DNA of 64,000 nt from MPNP01 sp965116235 (GCA_965116235.1 OZ220496.1:682001-746000), one strand, 5' to 3'; shown: positions 17,906 to 27,591, counted from the first letter of the stretch. Made by a program: numbers and translations. The notes: generated from the letters alone by a model not told the origin.

Positions 17906-18042
17906 TGGTTTGTTTTAATCAGTCGAATAGTTCTTACGGCATTGAGACTATGTTGTTTTTGATCGACGACAACCAGTTCTCCCAGGAGTTCTGGCTACGA
18001 TCAAAGCAAAGCCTGAAAGGTTTGTCCGGCAAGGCTGCGCTT

Positions 18043-19242
18043 TCATTGTTCGATCATACATCCGGGATGGAATCCGACAGTGAAGTCAGAGGGCCCTTCA
18101 TATCTTCGCACGTCGAGATATGCCGGATCCCGTTCCAGAATGACATTTGCATATCGTTCCGCCATTGTGTCGATTGCGATCGCCGACTCATGAATACGTG
18201 GTATTGCGTCCCTCGGGTCGGTTAATGCATTTCCCCGATATCCGGAAAATGGGCGGTCATAGAACTTTTCGAGATCGCGAACGCCGACATTAATCAGTCG
18301 TGTGGATGCAACAACCTTGTCGCGCACTCTTGGCGGAACGGGAACGTGCCATGCCTCGGCAAGTCCGATCATGGCCAACGCCGAATTGACCCCATATGTG
18401 TGATACCAGAATCCTCTGACGCCGCGAAACGAGTTATTGTCGATATAACCGTCCGCAAAGAATTTTTTGTCGATATCCCGGAAGGTTCTTTTGAATGCAG
18501 TGACCGCAAGCCTTTCATCTTCGATCCATGCAGCATAAGCCAATTCTCCGATGCCGGCATTTGCATATTGGTAGAACCCGGGGCCAATCCGGGCATTGGT
18601 AGCCCATGGTTTGATGTAGCGCCTGTGCAACTGCCGCGCGTAGGCATCGACGACCTCGCGTTGTGACGCACTCATCTCGGATTTCAGAAGTATGGCCGAA
18701 ACAAGGTAACTGCTGCCGAAATTCGCGGCGAATTGTGGTGCATGTCCATGACACGGAGCGGATGTGTTGCCAACTCCGTCATAGCAACTTGTGCCAAGCC
18801 TCTCCACTTCGCTCACTGTCATCGTGTCGAGAAGGGTTTCGGCTTGCGCAATCTTAATGTGCAATGACACGGCCTTCCTGATCTTGCCGGGATCACCTGA
18901 ATCTACTGCATCTTTGGCCGCGGCGGAGAGATACCGGGCAGGCACAGAAATTACCTCGTGGTGAACGCTCTTGGAAGTGCCTCTTCGCCGATGGTACGCG
19001 TCCCAGTCGAAACCGATTACGGAGGCAATTTTTTGTTCAACAAAGTCATGGTCCAAGGTTATCGTCTGCCCCCGCTGGGTCATTTGGCAGGAGCCAATCC
19101 TGTCTCCGTAGAAATATTCAGGGATATGGATAGTTGACGGACTTCCGGCGAACTGGACTGACTCATCAGTTGGAACGCACCCGAAGACCGCGAATATGGT
19201 GACCAGCAGAAAGATTCGAGAACTATATCTAATTTGCTCCAT
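18043..19242 (-). CDS. Predicted lipoprotein with alginate-lyase-like helical domain
   Basis: A 399-residue protein with a lipoprotein signal (FLLVTIFAVFGC, Cys near residue 21), so probably membrane-anchored and periplasm-facing. The C-terminal half (GFYQYANAGIGELAYAAW, then ADGYIDNNSFRGVRGFWYHT and NSALAMIGLAEAW) resembles the alginate lyase PL5-type alpha barrel, with the His-Tyr pair of that fold; this is a weak family call. ATG 19242 has AAGGAG seven bases upstream. It lies inside the segment bounded by two inverted 204-bp-type elements and is the only apparently intact gene of the accessory zone besides the porin barrel. Substrate unknown. Confidence 0.55.
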   Translation of the reverse strand: MEQIRYSSRIFLLVTIFAVFGCVPTDESVQFAGSPSTIHIPEYFYGDRIGSCQMTQRGQTITLDHDFVEQKIASVIGFDWDAYHRRRGTSKSVHHEVISVPARYLSAAAKDAVDSGDPGKIRKAVSLHIKIAQAETLLDTMTVSEVERLGTSCYDGVGNTSAPCHGHAPQFAANFGSSYLVSAILLKSEMSASQREVVDAYARQLHRRYIKPWATNARIGPGFYQYANAGIGELAYAAWIEDERLAVTAFKRTFRDIDKKFFADGYIDNNSFRGVRGFWYHTYGVNSALAMIGLAEAWHVPVPPRVRDKVVASTRLINVGVRDLEKFYDRPFSGYRGNALTDPRDAIPRIHESAIAIDTMAERYANVILERDPAYLDVRRYEGPSDFTVGFHPGCMIEQ

Positions 19243-19904
19243 ATTCAGACTCCTTACCAAATCATCGAATTCCACTCAAAATTCAAATGGTCATTGGTAG
19301 AATATCAAAAGTATCACCTTCTGCGTTTAGTTTCTAAACTTCGTGCATCGGTTTAGACGACTCAACACTGCTGACAAATAGGCTGTTGGTAACAGCCGGC
19401 CTTGACCCGTCAGGGCTTCCAAGTCGACAAAATGTTCCCAGGCGGAGTCCAGTCCTAAATCGGCCAAACCCTTACCCCAAGGTGATTTATGGGCAATTCA
19501 ACAAATGAAGTTCCAGCTAGAATCCTCTTCTTCGTCGGCACGATCAGCTGTCCCCTTTCGGTCATGATTTCCCGTGGGGCAGACGCATCTGACCGTTGAT
19601 CAAGTGGGCGACGTCATTCAACACCCTGTCGTGTACAAAGGACTGAACGTTTCGGTCACTGACACGCTCGAAGAGAAATCCTGTCTGCACGGTCGCGTCA
19701 TGAACGGCAGAGACGGTGCGGAGTGAAAGACTAGCTCATGGCGACCATCCTCTAGTTGTGACGCAGGGACTTTGCTCCCGTTGATCCATAAATTAGCATT
19801 TTTCATTGGTCAATTATATGAAAGGGCTATGCTTGCTGTCTGCCTACTCCGACGGGTTCGGATATACGAGATGTCAATACGACTTTTCAGATCGCGGGTC
19901 TGGG
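19243..19904. other. Gene-poor stretch
   Basis: I see no gene I can support. A minus-strand frame at 19618-19806 (starting MKNANLWINGSK) is short and matches nothing I recognise. The sequence is probably degraded. Confidence 0.5.
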
Positions 19905-21602
19905 CTATGCTGTCACCTTGTCAAGGATGCAACGGCTCTCGCTGTCCAGGGGTGCAAGTTCGCAGGCCGTCTTTCCGTACCAGTTGCGAGCGTTCGGATT
20001 TGCCTTCGCCTCCAGCAACATCCTCACGGCACAGGCGCTGTCCTCGTGCGCGGCATGATGCAGCGGCGTTTTGTCCTTGGCGTCGGTGGCGTGTACGTTT
20101 GCTCCCGCTGCGAGCAAGGCGGTAAGTCCTTGTTCGGCATTATCATGAGCGGCAAGATGCAAGGGGGTACGCTGCCACTGATCGACGGCCTCGATTGAGG
20201 CACCGGAGGCCAACAAACCGTCGATGAGGACAGGCCAGCTTTCTTGCGCAGCGATGTGCAGAGGCGTGCGGCCCCAGGCATCTCGCGCATCGACATCGGC
20301 CCCGTCAATTACATGATGCCGCATGTGCTCGATGTTGCCATTGAGGGCATCGTGATGCAGTTCAAAGCCAGTGCGTGTCACTGCAAAGGAGCGCAAGGAC
20401 GGAATCGGGCACTTGTAGAGTATGTCTTTGGTGTCGATCGAATGAATGTCGACAAGTCCGCGCCGCAGCATGTCCGCCCAAGCCAAGGGCGGCATGTCGG
20501 CCCAGTCGCCTTTTTGCCGGACGGTGCGCAGGCTAGAATCAATATGGGGGCGGGGTACGGCATCCCGCCCCATCCGAGCCATGACTTGGCCGATAAAGTC
20601 CGGATAGCCGCTTTGGGGACCGAAGCGAGTCCAGTAATAGCCGATGCGCTTGTCGACGGCCTGCTTTTGGGTCTGGATGACATCGACACCATCCAACTCG
20701 CCCTCCGTATCGATCAGCGCCGTACCCAGCACAGCCATGCCATTCTGCAGGTGCTTGGGCCAGCCTTTAGACCAGCGATAGAGGGTGCGTTCCCACAGTT
20801 TCTGAGCGTCGAAAGTGGCGTGGATGTCGAAATGCTTTATAAACCGACCAGTCGCCTCATTGACCTCTGTGCGGCTGAGTGGCTTCAGGCGGGTGATGGA
20901 CTCGTCGCTCTGGCGCGACAGACCCAACCTGTCCAGCATATTGCTACTGTTGGCCAAGCCGGCCAATACGGGCATGACAGCATGACCGTCGCAGCCCGCT
21001 TCCAGATGCTGCAGGACCTGTGCGGCTTCGCCATCGGGACTGACGGGCACAGTCTGGATCTCGTCGATCATGAGCAGGATGGTGCAGTTCATCGGCAGTC
21101 GCGGCGTTGTTACAGGAGCATCTTTGGCTTGACCGAAGCGGACGCCAAATAAGTTGACGTCGTGCACAAGGTGCAACACGTCGTGCACGAAGACCCGTAT
21201 CTCCTTGTTGCCGACGCGGTCCAGAACCTCCGTCATGCCCTCCTGTAGCCGCCTTTTGACATGATCAATGGACAGTTTCTTCGTGTCACTGATGATGATC
21301 GGAATAACTCTATGCTCAGTAGTCGGCTTCTTGAGGTTCTCTATACAACGATACTTGATTTCATCCAGCAGCGACGTCTTGCCGATGCCAGGGGCACCCT
21401 GTATGAGTTGCATCAACCCCTTGGCGGAATGACCCGGAACCTTTTTGTTGCGTCGCGTATTGATTCGTTACAGACATTCGTTCACGCGGGCAAGGGAGTC
21501 ATCGCGGCCTACAAAGAACGGGTTGATGATACGATCCCGATCCACGATGAAGTCCTTGACGCCCTGGGCGTCGAACTTTCGTGAGGCCGTCTCGTCATTC
21601 AT
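19905..21602 (-). pseudogene. STAND-like ATPase with C-terminal ankyrin repeats, interrupted by one stop codon
   Basis: From ATG 21602 the frame reads MNDETASRKFDAQGVKDF and on to VGRDDSLARVNECL, then meets TAA at 21468-21470 (codon 45), and continues in the same frame without further break to 19905. The second part has Walker A GAPGIGKTS, Walker B ILLMIDEIQ, an LAGLANSS sensor-like segment, a winged-helix-like region, then three to four ankyrin repeats (WGRTPLHIAAQES, WQRTPLHLAAHD, KDKTPLHHAAHED). This is an AAA/STAND-type ATPase with a repeat sensor, an architecture common in bacterial signalling and defence proteins. Re-initiation at a TTG or ATG near 21413 could still make the 503-residue ATPase-ankyrin part. 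No effector domain is visible. Confidence 0.75.
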
Positions 21603-21738
21603 TCTCTAATCTCCAGTATCGGCACAGATCTTTGAACTAGCATTTATGGGCGGCGCAAGCAAAACCGCCATCTTCGGGAATCGTTCATGGCCAAAGGTAA
21701 TCTTGGGATGCAACCATATCAAGCGAGTAGCGGTCATT

Positions 21739-22170
21739 TCATAAGCGGTATGCGATCACCCCCTCAGGACCGCTCGAAGCCGGGCTCTTGGAGGCAGGCG
21801 ATGCCGTCACCTTAGCGAGGATACGGTGACTTTTGCTATCCAAAGGCGCGAGGTCGATGGGGCGTTTTCTCGAATTGGTTGCGAGCGTGGGGATTGGCCT
21901 TGGCCGCCAGCAAAATCCGGATGACCCCGGCGCCGTCCACGCGTGCAGCGCGATGTAGCGGCGTCTTGACCTTGACGTCGATGGCGTGTACCCTTGCCCC
22001 GTCGAAAGCAGGGCGGCAAGCCAATGTTGGCATAGTCGTGGACAGCAAAATGCAGGGCGTTCGCAGCCAGCAGGTCGCCGATGAGAGTCGCCCAGAAAGG
22101 CCCCCATGCAGAGGCTGGCCGGAGTACTTTATGGTGCCGGAGCGCGAAGAGGTGATCGGGCATTTATATT
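21739..22170 (-). pseudogene. Frameshifted ankyrin-repeat copy
   Basis: Two or three minus-strand frames together encode ankyrin repeats closely matching the end of the neighbouring ATPase-ankyrin gene: KTPLHRAARVDGAGVIRI, LAAKANPHARNQFEKTP, and IDLAPLDSKSHRILAKVTA, versus LAPLDSESRCILDKVTA there. The reading frame changes at least twice. It is best explained as a duplicated 3' end of such a gene that has decayed. Confidence 0.75.
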
Positions 22171-22336
22171 GAGTTACGGCCAGAGCCAGAAGGGGAGGAA
22201 GGTCTTGCGTCTCTAATCACCGGCCATTATCGCGACCTTTGCTACCTAAAGGATATCGGGGAAAGTTCACGGGACCTGTTCCAAATCTTGCAAACTGTGC
22301 AGAACAGGACAGTCAACGCAAGAGTGTTCTTTCAAA

Positions 22337-23053
22337 TCAGGATAAACGCTTCCGAGAATTGCCGAATTTTTTGAGGTAGATGTAATATGCGCCCGTGCCG
22401 CCATGCCTCGTGTGAGCTGTTTGGTAATGAAGAATGATTGATGCCAGTTTTGCGGATTTCGCCAGTTGTGGCACCAGTCTGTTCAAAACGCCAAAACCCG
22501 AACCCCCTTTCGGATCTTTCCCCTTTCCCGGAATGACCAGAATCAGTCTTTTCCCAGCCCGATAGGAACTGAAAATGAATTGAGTAACCTTACTTGCGGC
22601 TTCCGAGCTTGTCAGCCCATGCAAATCAAGATGATTTTCTGGATTCATGTCACCCCTATTGAGCCTTTTGAGAACTGTCTTGTCCACCGTGGGACGACTG
22701 TTCTTTTGATTTTCCTGTTTCTGCAACTCAACGGCTCGATGATTGTTTGACTCCCTCTTCGACACGTTGCCAGAAGGCTTTTCCCTAGTCGTCTCCAACT
22801 GGTTCACGATTTTGATTTCTGACAGGTCCTTGCCGGCTGCATAGGCTTTCCAATCGGCCCTATCCAGCTGACTCAACGCCTCATCGGTGATTGATGACCG
22901 GTCCGATCCATTGGCAGGGACAGATGATCTACCCAATCCGGACTGATCGTTTCTGGTATCCGTTCGGCTCAGCGGAAGGTTGGCCGATTTGCAGAACAGT
23001 TCCCACTCGATTCGATCTTCTGGGGTGAGGTCACTGTCACGATTGGCCGACAT
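22337..23053 (-). CDS. smrA: Smr-domain protein
   Basis: The 238-residue protein has a disordered, polar N-terminal half and a C-terminal Smr domain (about residues 135-235) with LDLHGLTSSEAASKV, LILVIPGKGKD and TRHGGTGAYYIYLKK. Smr domains are nicking endonuclease-like or nucleic acid binding modules related to the MutS2 C-terminus. In alphaproteobacteria this gene follows the Tim44-domain gene and mltA; here mltA is absent and a 204-bp element begins 12 bases upstream of the start codon, so its native promoter or operon link has probably been replaced. Confidence 0.9.
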   Translation of the reverse strand: MSANRDSDLTPEDRIEWELFCKSANLPLSRTDTRNDQSGLGRSSVPANGSDRSSITDEALSQLDRADWKAYAAGKDLSEIKIVNQLETTREKPSGNVSKRESNNHRAVELQKQENQKNSRPTVDKTVLKRLNRGDMNPENHLDLHGLTSSEAASKVTQFIFSSYRAGKRLILVIPGKGKDPKGGSGFGVLNRLVPQLAKSAKLASIILHYQTAHTRHGGTGAYYIYLKKFGNSRKRLS

Positions 23054-23065
23054 GGTCTCAAAGTT

Positions 23066-23269
23066 CTAGTGGTCCGTTTTAATCATTTGCTACTAACGTT
23101 TCAGAACTTGGTAAGAGCGACATGCGTTGTGGTCCATATGACTGATCGGACCGGCTTGACCTCGGTATGGTCGGGACCCGTTCACGAGCCGCAAAGACGC
23201 TGTAATGACTGAAAACAGTCGATTACACATCACCAGAATTGAAATCTTTTGTTTTTTACTGACCACTAG
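23066..23269 (-). mobile_element. 204-bp CTAG-ended MITE-like element, copy 2
   Basis: A full-length copy with ends CTAGTGGTCCGT and ACTGACCACTAG, in inverted orientation relative to the copies at 17730 and 38461. It is diverged from the 38461/42769 pair but shares diagnostic bases with the 17730 copy. The CTAG ends fit insertion at CTAG with TA duplication, as known for IS630-type transposition. It separates smr from the Tim44-domain gene. Confidence 0.85.
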
Positions 23270-23301
23270 GCATCATCGTAATAACGTGAGCAGAGTCGAC
23301 C

Positions 23302-23949
23302 TTATCCGGTTGCCACCAGAATCCAGTTGGGATCCTTGCTTCCCATAATCCTCGAGAAGGTCCATTCTTCCTTCTGGCTGACCGAACTCTTGGAGTCCCC
23401 TTCAATCACCTCACCATCCTGATTTTCAACGTAGGAAATCAGATCGCTGTCGAACTCAACCGTAATTTCGCCTTTCCCGGTCTGCTCTTCAAACTTTACA
23501 TCGGTTATGGTCTTGCCCTTGAGACGCTCCAGTTCAACGACGACAGTGTGCTTGGGGTCGCGCTGCTCTACCCCTGACTTGAATGACTCGTACACCTCCG
23601 ATGACAGAAAGGGCTTGAGGTCGTCCATCCGTCCTTCTCCGAAAGAGGTCAGTATCCATTCGTAGGCTCGGACCGCTCCCTCCATAAAATCGCTGACCAC
23701 AAACTTCTGATCAATCTTTTTCATTGCCGCCAAAGTATCGGCTTCCAGTGAGTCGGGGGGCACAAGAGCCACTATGTCCCGATCAATCTTCTCTTCCTCG
23801 GGAGGGACATCTCGGCTTGGCTGATCAATGGTAAAGCTGGTTTTGGACGGCCCCTCAAAGCCGTCCCTCGTACCCAATATGCTTCGCAGCTTGAATATCA
23901 AAAACAGTGCAATGCCAGCCAAAATCAAAAGCTGTACTAGTGGAGACAT
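23302..23949 (-). CDS. Tim44/TimA-domain inner-membrane protein
   Basis: A 215-residue protein with an N-terminal transmembrane helix (VQLLILAGIALFLIFKL), a linker, and a C-terminal Tim44-like domain (about residues 75-210, with FMEGAVRAYEWILTSFGEG and EEWTFSRIMGSKDPNWILV). Bacterial relatives are peripheral or single-pass membrane proteins; the family includes the mitochondrial import motor component Tim44, but its bacterial role is unclear. It is divergent from fxsA, as in many alphaproteobacteria. Confidence 0.9.
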   Translation of the reverse strand: MSPLVQLLILAGIALFLIFKLRSILGTRDGFEGPSKTSFTIDQPSRDVPPEEEKIDRDIVALVPPDSLEADTLAAMKKIDQKFVVSDFMEGAVRAYEWILTSFGEGRMDDLKPFLSSEVYESFKSGVEQRDPKHTVVVELERLKGKTITDVKFEEQTGKGEITVEFDSDLISYVENQDGEVIEGDSKSSVSQKEEWTFSRIMGSKDPNWILVATG

Positions 23950-24065
23950 CTCATCAAACCCGCTTTTTCAAGTTCACTTCAAACAGGAGGCGTATTCGTT
24001 CATTTAATCATTGACGAGAATTATGTCTATACTGACCGGAACAATACTCACGATTTATCAGGCAA

Positions 24066-24530
24066 ATGAAACTGTTTCTCCTGTTTCTATCGATACCCGT
24101 CATCGAAATCGCCCTGTTCATCGAAATCGGCGGCTGGCTAGGGCTCTGGCCGACCTTGGGAATCGTTGTTCTGACGGCATTGATCGGGAGTTATCTCGTA
24201 CGAAGTGAATTGCCGCGTGGGCTTAACAGGATTTTGAACATCCGAAACCACATTCATGAATTGACCACGGCTCTCGCCAATACGATTGCGGTTGGCATCG
24301 GAGGCATACTGCTGCTCACGCCAGGATTTTTGACCGATGCCCTGGGTCTGGCACTGTTAGTACCGGCTTCAAGGCATTTTTTGATCCACATGGCAATCCG
24401 ATTCGTCAGCAACAGCGATGTTCATGCCTCCTTCCATCATCGCTCGGATGTACCCGAAGACGTAATTGATGCAGAAGCTCGCGACGTGGGAAATGCGGAA
24501 GCCCGGAAAGAGTCCCTTTCAGACCGCTGA
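24066..24530 (+). CDS. fxsA: FxsA-family membrane protein
   Basis: A 154-residue cytoplasmic-membrane protein. It shows the family pattern MKLFLLFLSIPVIEIALFIE, GGWLGLWPTLGIVVLTALIG, RSELPRGLNRI, and a second hydrophobic block GIGGILLLTPGFLTDALGLA. FxsA in Escherichia coli affects F exclusion of phage T7; its housekeeping role is unknown. It is divergent from the Tim44-domain gene and convergent with pta. Confidence 0.92.
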   Translation: MKLFLLFLSIPVIEIALFIEIGGWLGLWPTLGIVVLTALIGSYLVRSELPRGLNRILNIRNHIHELTTALANTIAVGIGGILLLTPGFLTDALGLALLVPASRHFLIHMAIRFVSNSDVHASFHHRSDVPEDVIDAEARDVGNAEARKESLSDR

Positions 24531-24587
24531 GGGATGGCTGAAGACACATGGTTCCGTGCCTTGATTCTTTAGTCGAGGAATGTCGCC

Positions 24588-25604
24588 TCAACCGTTTCTT
24601 GTCATGTTTTGGGCCTGAATGCAGGTCAGGGCGATCAGGGCAACAATATCCTCGACCTTGCATCCCCTCGACAAGTCATTGGCCGGTTTGGCGAGCCCTT
24701 GCAGCACCGGTCCGATGGCCGTCATCCCACCAATTCGTTCGGCAATCTTGTAGCCTATGTTTCCAGCCTCAAGATTGGGAAATATAAACACGTTCGGATG
24801 TCCCTTGAAGGCCAGATCCGGCACTTTTTTCTGCCGCAGCTTTTCGTCTACCGCCGCGTCAAACTGAAGCTCTCGGGGAATAAACCAGTTCGGCCGGACC
24901 TTTCGTGCCATGTCCAGTGCCTGAGTTACCGTGTCGACATTTCTGTGCTTGCTACTCCCCGAAGTTGAAAAGCTCAAGAAGCCGATCCGTGGGTCTTGAT
25001 TCAAGATCGCATGGGCCGATTCTCCGGTCGAGAGACCGATCTCTGCTAACTGTTCAGCGTCGGGAGCAACAACCATTGCACAATCAGCAAAAATTACCGG
25101 TGATTGGATGGGCTGAACACGCTGGTGGGGAAGCATGATAAAAAATGATGAAACCGTCTTCACATGCTGTTTTCGTCCAACAACTTGCAAGGCGGCTTTC
25201 AGCGTGTCCGCTGTCGTATTGACCGCGCCGCCAATGGTTCCATCGGCGGCGTCGCGATGGACCATCATGGCGGCAAAAAGGAGAGGCTGCAACACGGCCT
25301 TTCTGGCCTTTTCCCGGGAGATGCCCTCATGCTTTCGGAGTTCAAAAAATCGTTCCGCGTAATCCTCCAGACGCAAGCTCCGAGTGGGATCAACGACCTC
25401 GATCCAACTGGCCGGCATATCAGAATCGCGAATCCGCGGCGTAATGATTTCAGGCGTGCCCAGAAGAGTTATCTTGGCCAAGCCCTCTCGTACGGCCCAT
25501 TGGGCCGCGGCAATGATTCGATCATCCTCGCCCTCCGGCAGGACGACATGCCTTGGATTGTGTCGGGCCCGACGAAACAATTCCTGCACAAAGGGCGGAG
25601 GCAT
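24588..25604 (-). CDS. pta: Phosphate acetyltransferase
   Basis: Pta interconverts acetyl phosphate plus CoA and acetyl-CoA plus phosphate. The 338-residue single-domain enzyme has the family segments VVLPEGEDDRI, DGTIGGAVNTTADTLKAALQ, IGFLSFSTSGSSKHRNVD, ELQFDAAVDE and FPNLEAGNIGYKI. It lies 19 bases downstream of xsc on the same strand, with no ackA beside it. The xsc-pta pairing indicates that its job is to capture the acetyl phosphate formed from sulfoacetaldehyde. Confidence 0.95.
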   Translation of the reverse strand: MPPPFVQELFRRARHNPRHVVLPEGEDDRIIAAAQWAVREGLAKITLLGTPEIITPRIRDSDMPASWIEVVDPTRSLRLEDYAERFFELRKHEGISREKARKAVLQPLLFAAMMVHRDAADGTIGGAVNTTADTLKAALQVVGRKQHVKTVSSFFIMLPHQRVQPIQSPVIFADCAMVVAPDAEQLAEIGLSTGESAHAILNQDPRIGFLSFSTSGSSKHRNVDTVTQALDMARKVRPNWFIPRELQFDAAVDEKLRQKKVPDLAFKGHPNVFIFPNLEAGNIGYKIAERIGGMTAIGPVLQGLAKPANDLSRGCKVEDIVALIALTCIQAQNMTRNG

Positions 25605-25623
25605 CGGGGCGACCGAGACCTGT

Positions 25624-27402
25624 CTAGGCCAGTACTTGCAGACGCATGTCCTCTCGCGAGATTCCGGCGACTCGTTCCGGTTTTTTCATGGCATCCCGAC
25701 GGAATGGCTCTCCCAGTTCCTGATTGAGGATCACTTCAATGAATGTCGTCCGATTGTTTTCAGTCTGTGCCTGAATTCCTTTCTGCAGGGCTTCGGCGAG
25801 AGCCGCCATCGTCTTGACCTGAACGCCGGCAAGGCCGCATCCCTCGGCAATCTTGGCATAACTGACCCTCAGATCGAGTTCGGTCCCGACAAAGTTGTCG
25901 TCGAACCAGAGGGTCGTGTTCCGTTTCTCGGCTCCCCATTGATAGTTTCTGAAGATGACCATCGTAATAGCCGGCCAGTCATCACGACCGCATGAAGTCA
26001 TTTCATTCATGGAAATGCCGAACGCGCCATCCCCAGCAAAACCGACAACGGGCGTATCGGGACAGCCGATCTTGGCACCAATTATGGCAGGAAAGCCGTA
26101 ACCGCAGGGGCCAAACAGACCCGGTGCCAGGTATTTTCGCCCTTGGTCAAACATGGGATAGGCGTTGCCGATTGCACAGTTGTTGCCGATGTCGGATGAT
26201 ATGATCGCCTCTGTCGGCAGCACAGACTGGATGGCTCGCCATGCCATGCGCGGACTCATCCGGTCGGGATCCTTGGCTCGGGCTCGTTCGTTCCAGGTGG
26301 TTCCCTCATCGTCATCTTCATGATCCATGGAGGTCAGAGCCTGAAACCATCGTGACTTGGTCTGGGCAATGGTTTGCCGGCGTGTCTCCCGGTCCGTGTT
26401 GCCGGCGTGATCTGTCAGGTTCTCCAGAATTTGCTCGGCCACCTGTCGGGCATCGCCCTGAATGCCGACAGTAACCTTTTTGGTGAGACCAATACGGTCG
26501 GGATTGATGTCCACCTGAATGATCCGGGCATTGCGGGGCCAATAGTCAAGACCATAGCCTGGAAGGGTCGAGAATGGGTTCAGTCTGGTTCCAAGAGCAA
26601 GCACGACATCGGCCCGGGCGATCAATTCCATGGCCGCCTTGGAGCCATTGTAACCAAGAGGACCAACGGCGAGAGGATGAGTGCCCGGAAACGCGTCATT
26701 GTGCTGATAGCCGCAACAGACCGGGGCATCCAGTTTTTCAGCCAACCGAGCTGACGCCTCGATGGCATTGCCGATCACGACACCAGCTCCATTCAGAATA
26801 ACCGGAAATCGGGCCTCCGAGAGGAGTCTTGCCGCTCTTTCAATCGCCTGTTTGCCACCTCTCGGTCTTTCCAGTCTGACGGTCTGAGGAAGTTCGATGT
26901 CAACAACCTGATTCCAAAAATCTCGAGGGACATTGATCTGAGCCGGAGCACATCCCCGCCAGGCTTTTTCAATGACCCTGTTCAAGACTTCAGCCACCCG
27001 GGCCGGATCCCTGACCTCTTCCTGATAGCAGACCATATCCTCAAAGAGTTTCATCTGTTCGATTTCCTGAAACCCGCCCTGACCAATTGTCTTGTTGGCC
27101 GCTTGCGGAGTTACGAGCAAGATGGGAGAATGGTTCCAGTAGGCCGTTTTGACCGGAGTCACAAAATTGGTTATGCCGGGACCGTTCTGGGCAATCATCA
27201 TGGACATTTTGCCGGTGGCACGGGTATACCCGTCGGCAGCCATTCCCGCGTTGCATTCGTGAGCCATGTCCCAGAAGGTAATTCCCGCTGCCGGAAAAAG
27301 GTCGGAAACCGGCATCATTGCCGAACCGATTATGCCGAAGGCATTCTCAATGCCATGCATTTGCAAAACCTTGACAAAAGCCTCTTCTGTGGTCATTCTC
27401 AT
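25624..27402 (-). CDS. xsc: Sulfoacetaldehyde acetyltransferase
   Basis: Xsc is a thiamine diphosphate enzyme that converts sulfoacetaldehyde and phosphate into acetyl phosphate and sulfite, the shared last step of taurine, isethionate and sulfoacetate breakdown. The 592-residue protein begins MRMTTEEAFVKVLQMHG and shows the Xsc-type segments GIIGSAMMPVSDLFP, FWDMAHECNAGMAADGYTRA, and the thiamine motif GFAGDGAFGISMNE. ATG 27402 has a GGGGGGA site upstream; an upstream extension in frame is not credible. It forms an operon with pta. The genes making sulfoacetaldehyde are probably those at 58.8-62.3 kb. Confidence 0.95.
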   Translation of the reverse strand: MRMTTEEAFVKVLQMHGIENAFGIIGSAMMPVSDLFPAAGITFWDMAHECNAGMAADGYTRATGKMSMMIAQNGPGITNFVTPVKTAYWNHSPILLVTPQAANKTIGQGGFQEIEQMKLFEDMVCYQEEVRDPARVAEVLNRVIEKAWRGCAPAQINVPRDFWNQVVDIELPQTVRLERPRGGKQAIERAARLLSEARFPVILNGAGVVIGNAIEASARLAEKLDAPVCCGYQHNDAFPGTHPLAVGPLGYNGSKAAMELIARADVVLALGTRLNPFSTLPGYGLDYWPRNARIIQVDINPDRIGLTKKVTVGIQGDARQVAEQILENLTDHAGNTDRETRRQTIAQTKSRWFQALTSMDHEDDDEGTTWNERARAKDPDRMSPRMAWRAIQSVLPTEAIISSDIGNNCAIGNAYPMFDQGRKYLAPGLFGPCGYGFPAIIGAKIGCPDTPVVGFAGDGAFGISMNEMTSCGRDDWPAITMVIFRNYQWGAEKRNTTLWFDDNFVGTELDLRVSYAKIAEGCGLAGVQVKTMAALAEALQKGIQAQTENNRTTFIEVILNQELGEPFRRDAMKKPERVAGISREDMRLQVLA

Positions 27403-27591
27403 AACTTGATCCCCCCGGTAACGTGAATGATTTTTCTGTACATCTAAGAATCTCAGATCTGAATTACCACTTGTGTCGTGGTGCACCTGAACGCAGGGGC
27501 TGGCATTTTCAGTCTTGCTTTCTCCACCGCAATGTCTGGCCGTACACACTGTTTTGCAACATAGACCAACTCCTATTCCGCTTCAAGTTCA

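Noticed and set aside
20244..21152. 302-codon + strand open frame opposite the ATPase-ankyrin gene
   Set aside because: The minus strand carries Walker motifs and ankyrin repeats; the + frame is a by-product of its codon use.
25164..25727. 187-codon + strand frame across pta and xsc ends
   Set aside because: Antisense to two well-identified enzymes.
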